Shown here in pieces: positions 35,827-39,105 of a DNA stretch of 39,105 nucleotides. Positions within the stretch are counted from its first letter, which is position 1. Each line of letters starts with the position of its first letter. The DNA lies in the NCBI RefSeq assembly GCF_016836705.1, contig NZ_JAFCGY010000044.1, forward strand, positions 1 to 39,105, in the 5' to 3' direction. The DNA is from Mesorhizobium caraganae. Its GTDB lineage: Bacteria > Pseudomonadota > Alphaproteobacteria > Rhizobiales > Rhizobiaceae. Below the pieces are notes generated by a model. It was given only the letters and a program-made list of their open reading frames with translations, was not told the origin of the DNA and searched no databases. A program made the position numbers and the translations under genes.

Positions 35827-36453
35827 ATGTCCGGCACTTTGCGCATCCACTGGGCGATTGCGCCCGAAATCGCACCTCGACCTCTCATCAACTGCAACCG
35901 CTGCCGCGCCGTGAAAGCCTATTGCTGCAGCGACAAATTCCGCGTCAACGCCAATGGCAAGCGCATCGACGTCTGGCTGATCTATCGCTGTATCGACTGC
36001 GACAATTCGTGGAATTTCGGCATTTTCGAACGCTGCAACCGCCGCGACATCGAACCGGCGCTGCTGGCCGCCCTTGAAAGCAACGACCCGGCCCTCGCCC
36101 GCCGCCACGCCTTCGATGTCGTGACGTTGCGAAGCCGGGTCGGACGCATCGAGGAATTCTCCGACGTCGCCGTTCACAAGCACAGGCTCGGCGACGAAGG
36201 CGAATGCGTAACCGCGCTTGAACTCAGGCTCGCGCTGGAAATGCCGACATCGCTGCGACTCGACCGTTTGCTTGCCGGCGAGCTCGGCATCTCACGGTCG
36301 AGGCTTCAGGCGCTGGAGGAGAAGCGATTGCTGGTCGTTGATCCGGAAGGGGCCAAGGCTTTGCGCAAGCCGGCCCGCAACGGCACCACCGTGCGGATTG
36401 ATCTCGCCAGCGAAGCCGACCGCAAAGCCATTATCTCAGCGGCCAGCGGATAA
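35827..36453 (+). CDS. DUF1062 protein with zinc-ribbon cysteines
   Basis: A 208-residue soluble protein of the DUF1062 family. Near the N-terminus are LINCNRCRAVKAYCCSDKFRVN and, further on, LIYRCIDCDNSWN: Cys23/Cys26 and Cys55/Cys58 are two CxxC pairs that can form one zinc ribbon, with Cys33/Cys34 between them. The C-terminal half includes LRLDRLLAGELGISRSRLQALEEKRLL (about 140-166), which resembles an S4-like RNA-binding helix pair, so RNA or ribosome contact is possible. The family has no assigned function. No strong Shine-Dalgarno is visible; a dyad covers the place. Confidence 0.82.
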   Translation: MSGTLRIHWAIAPEIAPRPLINCNRCRAVKAYCCSDKFRVNANGKRIDVWLIYRCIDCDNSWNFGIFERCNRRDIEPALLAALESNDPALARRHAFDVVTLRSRVGRIEEFSDVAVHKHRLGDEGECVTALELRLALEMPTSLRLDRLLAGELGISRSRLQALEEKRLLVVDPEGAKALRKPARNGTTVRIDLASEADRKAIISAASG

Positions 36454-36459
36454 ACGAAA

Positions 36460-36487
36460 GGGGCGAAGCATGTTGGTGCTTCGCCCC
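36460..36487 (-). terminator. Terminator of typA
   Basis: GGGGCGAAGCA-TGTTGG-TGCTTCGCCCC is a perfect 11-bp stem. Read on the minus strand it is followed by TTTCGTTT, which suits the end of the typA transcript; it also lies six bases after the DUF1062 stop and may serve both. Confidence 0.75.
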
Positions 36488-36513
36488 GTCCCATATCCGG
36501 AAAAATCAGACGA

Positions 36514-38343
36514 TTAAGCCGCGCCGACCACTTTCGCCGACTTCTCGAAGCGCTTGCGCTCGTTCGGGTCGAGATAGAGCTTGCGCAGGCGGATGGTCTT
36601 CGGCGTCACCTCGACCAGCTCGTCGTCCTGGATCCAGGCCAGCGCGCGCTCCAGAGTCATGCGGATCGGCGGCGTCAGCTTGACCGCCTCATCCTTGCCG
36701 GCGGCGCGGATGTTGGTCAGCTTCTTGCCCTTCAGCACGTTCACTTCGAGGTCGTTGTCACGGCTATGGATGCCGATGATCATGCCCTGATAGACCTTGA
36801 CGCCCGGATCGATGACCATCGGTCCGCGGTCTTCCAGGTTCCACATGGCGTAAGCGACAGACTCGCCCTGCTCGTTGGAGATCAGCACGCCATTGGTGCG
36901 GCCGGGCAACTCGCCCTTGTAGGCTTCGTAAGCGTGGAACAGCCGGTTCATCACGGCAGTGCCGCGCGTGTCGGTCAACAGTTCCGACTGGTAGCCGATC
37001 AGGCCGCGTGTCGGCGCGTGGAAGACGATGCGCTGGCGGTTGCCGCCGGAGGGGCGCAGTTCGACCATCTCGGCCTTGCGCTCCGACATTTTCTGCACCA
37101 CGACGCCGGCATGCTCCTCGTCGACGTCGATGACGACTTCCTCGACCGGCTCCAGCAATTCGCCGTCCTCGCCCTTCTGCATGACGACGCGGGGACGCGA
37201 CACCGCGATTTCAAAACCCTCGCGGCGCATCGTCTCGATCAGCACGGCCAGCTGCAATTCGCCGCGGCCGGAGACGAAGAACGAATCCTTGTCAGGCGAT
37301 TCCTCGATCTTGAGCGCAACATTGCCTTCGGCTTCGCGCAGCAGGCGGTCGCGGATGACGCGGCTGGTGACCTTGTCGCCTTCGGTGCCAGCGAGCGGCG
37401 AGTCATTGACCAGGAAGGACATGGTGACGGTCGGCGGATCGATCGGCTGCGCATGCAGCGGTTCGGTCACAGCCGGATCGCAGAACGTGTCGGCGACGGT
37501 ACCCTTCGACAGGCCGGCAATGGCGACAATGTCGCCCGCCTGCGCTTCGTCGATCGGCTGGCGCTCGAGGCCGCGGAAAGCGAGGATCTTGGAAATACGG
37601 CCGGTCTCGATCTGCGTGCCGTCATGGTGCAGCACCTTGACCGCCTGATTGGACTTCAAGGTGCCGGATTCGATGCGGCCGGTGATGATGCGGCCGAGGA
37701 AGGGATTGGCTTCCAGAATGGTGCCGATCATGCGGAACGGGCCGGGATGAACAGTCGGCTCCGGCACGTGCTTGATGACGAGGTCGAACAGCGGCGCAAG
37801 CTGCTGATCCTTGGGGCCTTCCGGATTTTCCGAAACCCAGCCATCGCGGCCCGAACCGTAAAGGATCGGGAAGTCGAGCTGCTCGTCGGTGGCGTCGAGC
37901 GCCGCAAACAGGTCGAACACCTCGTTGACCACCTCGACGTGCCGGGCATCCGGACGGTCGATCTTGTTGATGACGACGATCGGCTTCAGGCCGACCTTTA
38001 GCGCCTTGCCGACGACGAATTTGGTCTGCGGCATCGGGCCTTCGGCGGCGTCGACCAGCACGATGGCCGAATCCACCATCGACAGGATGCGCTCCACCTC
38101 ACCGCCGAAATCGGCGTGGCCGGGGGTGTCGACGATGTTGATGCGGGTGTCCTTCCAGTCGACCGAGGTCGCCTTGGCCAGGATGGTGATGCCGCGTTCC
38201 TTTTCGAGGTCGTTGGAATCCATGGCGCGCTCGGCGACGCGCTGATTGTCGCGGAAGGAGCCGGATTGCCGGAGCAACTGGTCGACGAGGGTGGTTTTTC
38301 CATGGTCGACGTGCGCGATGATCGCGATATTACGAATTTTCAT
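36514..38343 (-). CDS. typA: Ribosome-associated GTPase TypA/BipA
   Basis: A 609-residue translational GTPase that helps 50S assembly and translation at low temperature and under stress. G1 is AHVDHGKTT (10-18), switch region ERGITI, G3 DTPGHADFGG, G4 NKIDRPDA. Domain II, the EF-G-like domains III/V and the BipA-specific C-terminal domain (LTPPIRMTLERALAWIQDDELVEVTPKTIRLRK) are complete. The start is ATG 38343, where the G domain begins; the open frame extends 28 codons into a structured leader. Divergent from a small exported-protein gene. Confidence 0.97.
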   Translation of the reverse strand: MKIRNIAIIAHVDHGKTTLVDQLLRQSGSFRDNQRVAERAMDSNDLEKERGITILAKATSVDWKDTRINIVDTPGHADFGGEVERILSMVDSAIVLVDAAEGPMPQTKFVVGKALKVGLKPIVVINKIDRPDARHVEVVNEVFDLFAALDATDEQLDFPILYGSGRDGWVSENPEGPKDQQLAPLFDLVIKHVPEPTVHPGPFRMIGTILEANPFLGRIITGRIESGTLKSNQAVKVLHHDGTQIETGRISKILAFRGLERQPIDEAQAGDIVAIAGLSKGTVADTFCDPAVTEPLHAQPIDPPTVTMSFLVNDSPLAGTEGDKVTSRVIRDRLLREAEGNVALKIEESPDKDSFFVSGRGELQLAVLIETMRREGFEIAVSRPRVVMQKGEDGELLEPVEEVVIDVDEEHAGVVVQKMSERKAEMVELRPSGGNRQRIVFHAPTRGLIGYQSELLTDTRGTAVMNRLFHAYEAYKGELPGRTNGVLISNEQGESVAYAMWNLEDRGPMVIDPGVKVYQGMIIGIHSRDNDLEVNVLKGKKLTNIRAAGKDEAVKLTPPIRMTLERALAWIQDDELVEVTPKTIRLRKLYLDPNERKRFEKSAKVVGAA

Positions 38344-38382
38344 GTTGTGGTCTCGGGAGCGTTGCAGGCAGCAGGCCAAAAG

Positions 38383-38445
38383 GCGCCGCCTCTTTCGGTT
38401 GCGCGGCTCATACAGGGTTTTTCGCAATTGCGAAAGAGGAGGCGC
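38383..38445. repeat. Overlapping inverted repeats in the typA leader
   Basis: GCGCCGCCTCTTTCG (38383-38397) and CGAAAGAGGAGGCGC (38431-38445) are complementary at 14 of 15 positions. The second arm is shared with a perfect 16-bp palindrome TTTCGCAATTGCGAAA (38420-38435). The two hairpins cannot form together. They lie 40-102 bases before the typA start codon on its transcribed strand and also upstream of the plus-strand small gene. Confidence 0.75.
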
Positions 38446-38540
38446 ATCACCAAATACTCATCAAATCTTAAGCATCTCGGTGTGAGATGGTTTTGTTAAC
38501 CAAGGCGGGAACCTTTCGGGGCCCGGGCAGTTCGAAATTC

Positions 38541-38819
38541 ATGACCGACAAACTCAACCGATTTTGGCCACTCATCGCTTCGGTCGCATTCGCTGCCCTG
38601 CTGGCGGCCAATGCCGCGCAATCGGCCGCGACGCTGAAGGAAGCCGATCCAGTCTCGTCCTCTGACCAGACGGCCGAGCAGATGTTCGCCGACGCCCCTG
38701 ATGGCGTCGACCCCGTGGTTACCGGCCCGGTCAGCGCCTCCTTCAAGCAGAGGCAGCAGGCTGCCGGCTGCGACAGCGCGGTTTGGCCGAAGATTCCGAC
38801 GGTTTGCTATCCGGATTGA
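38541..38819 (+). CDS. Small exported protein of unknown function
   Basis: A 92-residue protein with a clear Sec-type signal: MTDKLNRFW then a hydrophobic stretch PLIASVAFAALLAANAAQSA, cleavage probable after about residue 30. The mature part is acidic in its first half (LKEADPVSSSDQTAEQMFADAP) and ends CDSAVWPKIPTVCYPD; its two cysteines, 12 residues apart, could form a disulfide in the periplasm. I do not recognise a characterised family, though I recall similar short secreted proteins with a C-x-x-x-W-P-x-I ending in rhizobia. An upstream ATG at 38487 would hide the signal, so 38541 is preferred. Confidence 0.7.
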   Translation: MTDKLNRFWPLIASVAFAALLAANAAQSAATLKEADPVSSSDQTAEQMFADAPDGVDPVVTGPVSASFKQRQQAAGCDSAVWPKIPTVCYPD

Positions 38820-38829
38820 CGGGCGCTGC

Positions 38830-38981
38830 TCCCCTCTCCCCCCTTGAGGGGGAGATGTCGCCAAAGGCGACAGAGGGGGTCGTCTCGCGTGAAGCGCCAA
38901 CCTCCTGCGCTGCGACGGAAGGTTGAGCCTGGTCGAACCGACCCCCTCTGGCCGCTTCGCGGCCATCTCCCCCTCAAGGGG
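38830..38981. repeat. RIME-like repeat, class A, interrupted on its right side
   Basis: Close relative of the element at 10797-10952: CCCCTTGAGGGGGAGATGTC, GTCGCC-AAAG-GCGAC, AGAGGGGGTCG, then GACCCCCTCTGGCC, GGCCGCTTCGCGGCC and CTCCCCCTCAAGGGG. The intact copy continues with GGAGATCAAG after the last arm; here an insertion sequence begins instead. Confidence 0.85.
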
Positions 38982-39105
38982 CCTGTTGCGTAATTGGCTG
39001 GTTGTGATTCTCTGAAGGCGAAAGTCGGGAGAGTCGCAATGGCGGTTAAGCGGACGGGACAATTGAGCCTGGTTGAGGCATTTCTGGGTGACAGGCTTGC
39101 GAGCG
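38982..39105 (+). mobile_element. Left end of an insertion sequence, possibly IS5 family
   Basis: From about CCTGTTGCGTAATTGGCTGG the sequence departs from the RIME consensus and after about 57 bases leads into a transposase-like start. The left terminus is within 3 bases of 38982, because the RIME also ends in G residues. The right end and target duplication lie outside the window. Confidence 0.7.
39039..39105 (+). CDS. Transposase, N-terminal fragment (window edge)
   Basis: The 22 visible codons read MAVKRTGQLSLVEAF then LGDRLAS, and the frame is open at the window end. GGGAGAG lies about six bases before the ATG. The (R/K)xGQLSLVEA beginning resembles short N-termini of IS5-family DDE transposases, but too little is present for a firm family call. 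It is cut by the window boundary, not by mutation. Confidence 0.6.
   Translation, partial: MAVKRTGQLSLVEAFLGDRLAS

Noticed and set aside
36766..38001. 411-codon plus-strand frame opposite typA
   Set aside because: Antisense shadow; typA is intact and conserved.
1..39105. tRNA, rRNA, phage, defence island or biosynthetic cluster
   Set aside because: I looked for tRNA-like T-loop/CCA patterns, integrases, restriction or helicase genes, and assembly-line enzymes, and saw none; the content is mostly housekeeping. A covariance search would be needed for small RNAs.

Overview
The window reads as a chromosomal segment of a GC-rich alphaproteobacterium of the order Hyphomicrobiales, most probably Mesorhizobium or a close relative. 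I infer this from the GC-biased codon use, the leuS-lptE pair, the usg and DUF1674 genes, the very large NAD-dependent glutamate dehydrogenase, and several RIME-like intergenic mosaic repeats of the kind known from rhizobia. The assignment was made by reading the proteins; no database search was run. I see no rRNA, tRNA or CRISPR.

Layout. 0.2-4.2 kb: lptE and leuS (minus strand, overlapping), then a PLP-homeostasis protein (YggS family) on the plus strand. 4.2-4.9 kb: a Phd/VapC-type toxin-antitoxin pair with a palindromic operator-like leader. 5.0-10.8 kb: an accessory block with a frameshifted aldo/keto reductase, a LysR regulator divergent from an MFS efflux permease with a perfect dyad between them, an exported SGNH/GDSL esterase, and an intact aldo/keto reductase. 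10.8-15.5 kb: a RIME repeat, usg, acetyl-CoA synthetase, a MOSC protein and a cyclopropane fatty acid synthase. 15.6-19.7 kb: a 23-codon ORF with an extraordinarily complete Shine-Dalgarno sequence and its own terminator, a TadG-like von Willebrand protein, a transglutaminase-like protein, a HAD phosphatase and a DUF1674 (SDH assembly factor 4-like) gene. 19.8-25.9 kb: htpX, rsmB, a heparinase II/III-family protein and purH, all on the plus strand. 25.9-32.5 kb: two more RIME-like repeats around an UMF1-type transporter, then the 1596-residue glutamate dehydrogenase. 32.6-36.5 kb: an AhpD-like protein, a YCII-like protein, a LysE exporter, an L-idonate 5-dehydrogenase-like enzyme and a DUF1062 protein. 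36.5-39.1 kb: typA/bipA with a structured leader, a small exported protein, a RIME repeat, and the left end of an insertion sequence that interrupts that repeat and runs off the window.

Most of the segment is housekeeping. The signals that ordinary gene calls do not explain are the tiny ORF/RNA unit at 15.7-15.9 kb, the two mutually exclusive hairpins in the typA leader, the LysR-MFS dyad, the IS inside a RIME, and a transglutaminase-fold protein with Ser where the catalytic His normally sits. I found no clear multi-gene undescribed system such as a defence island or biosynthetic cluster.
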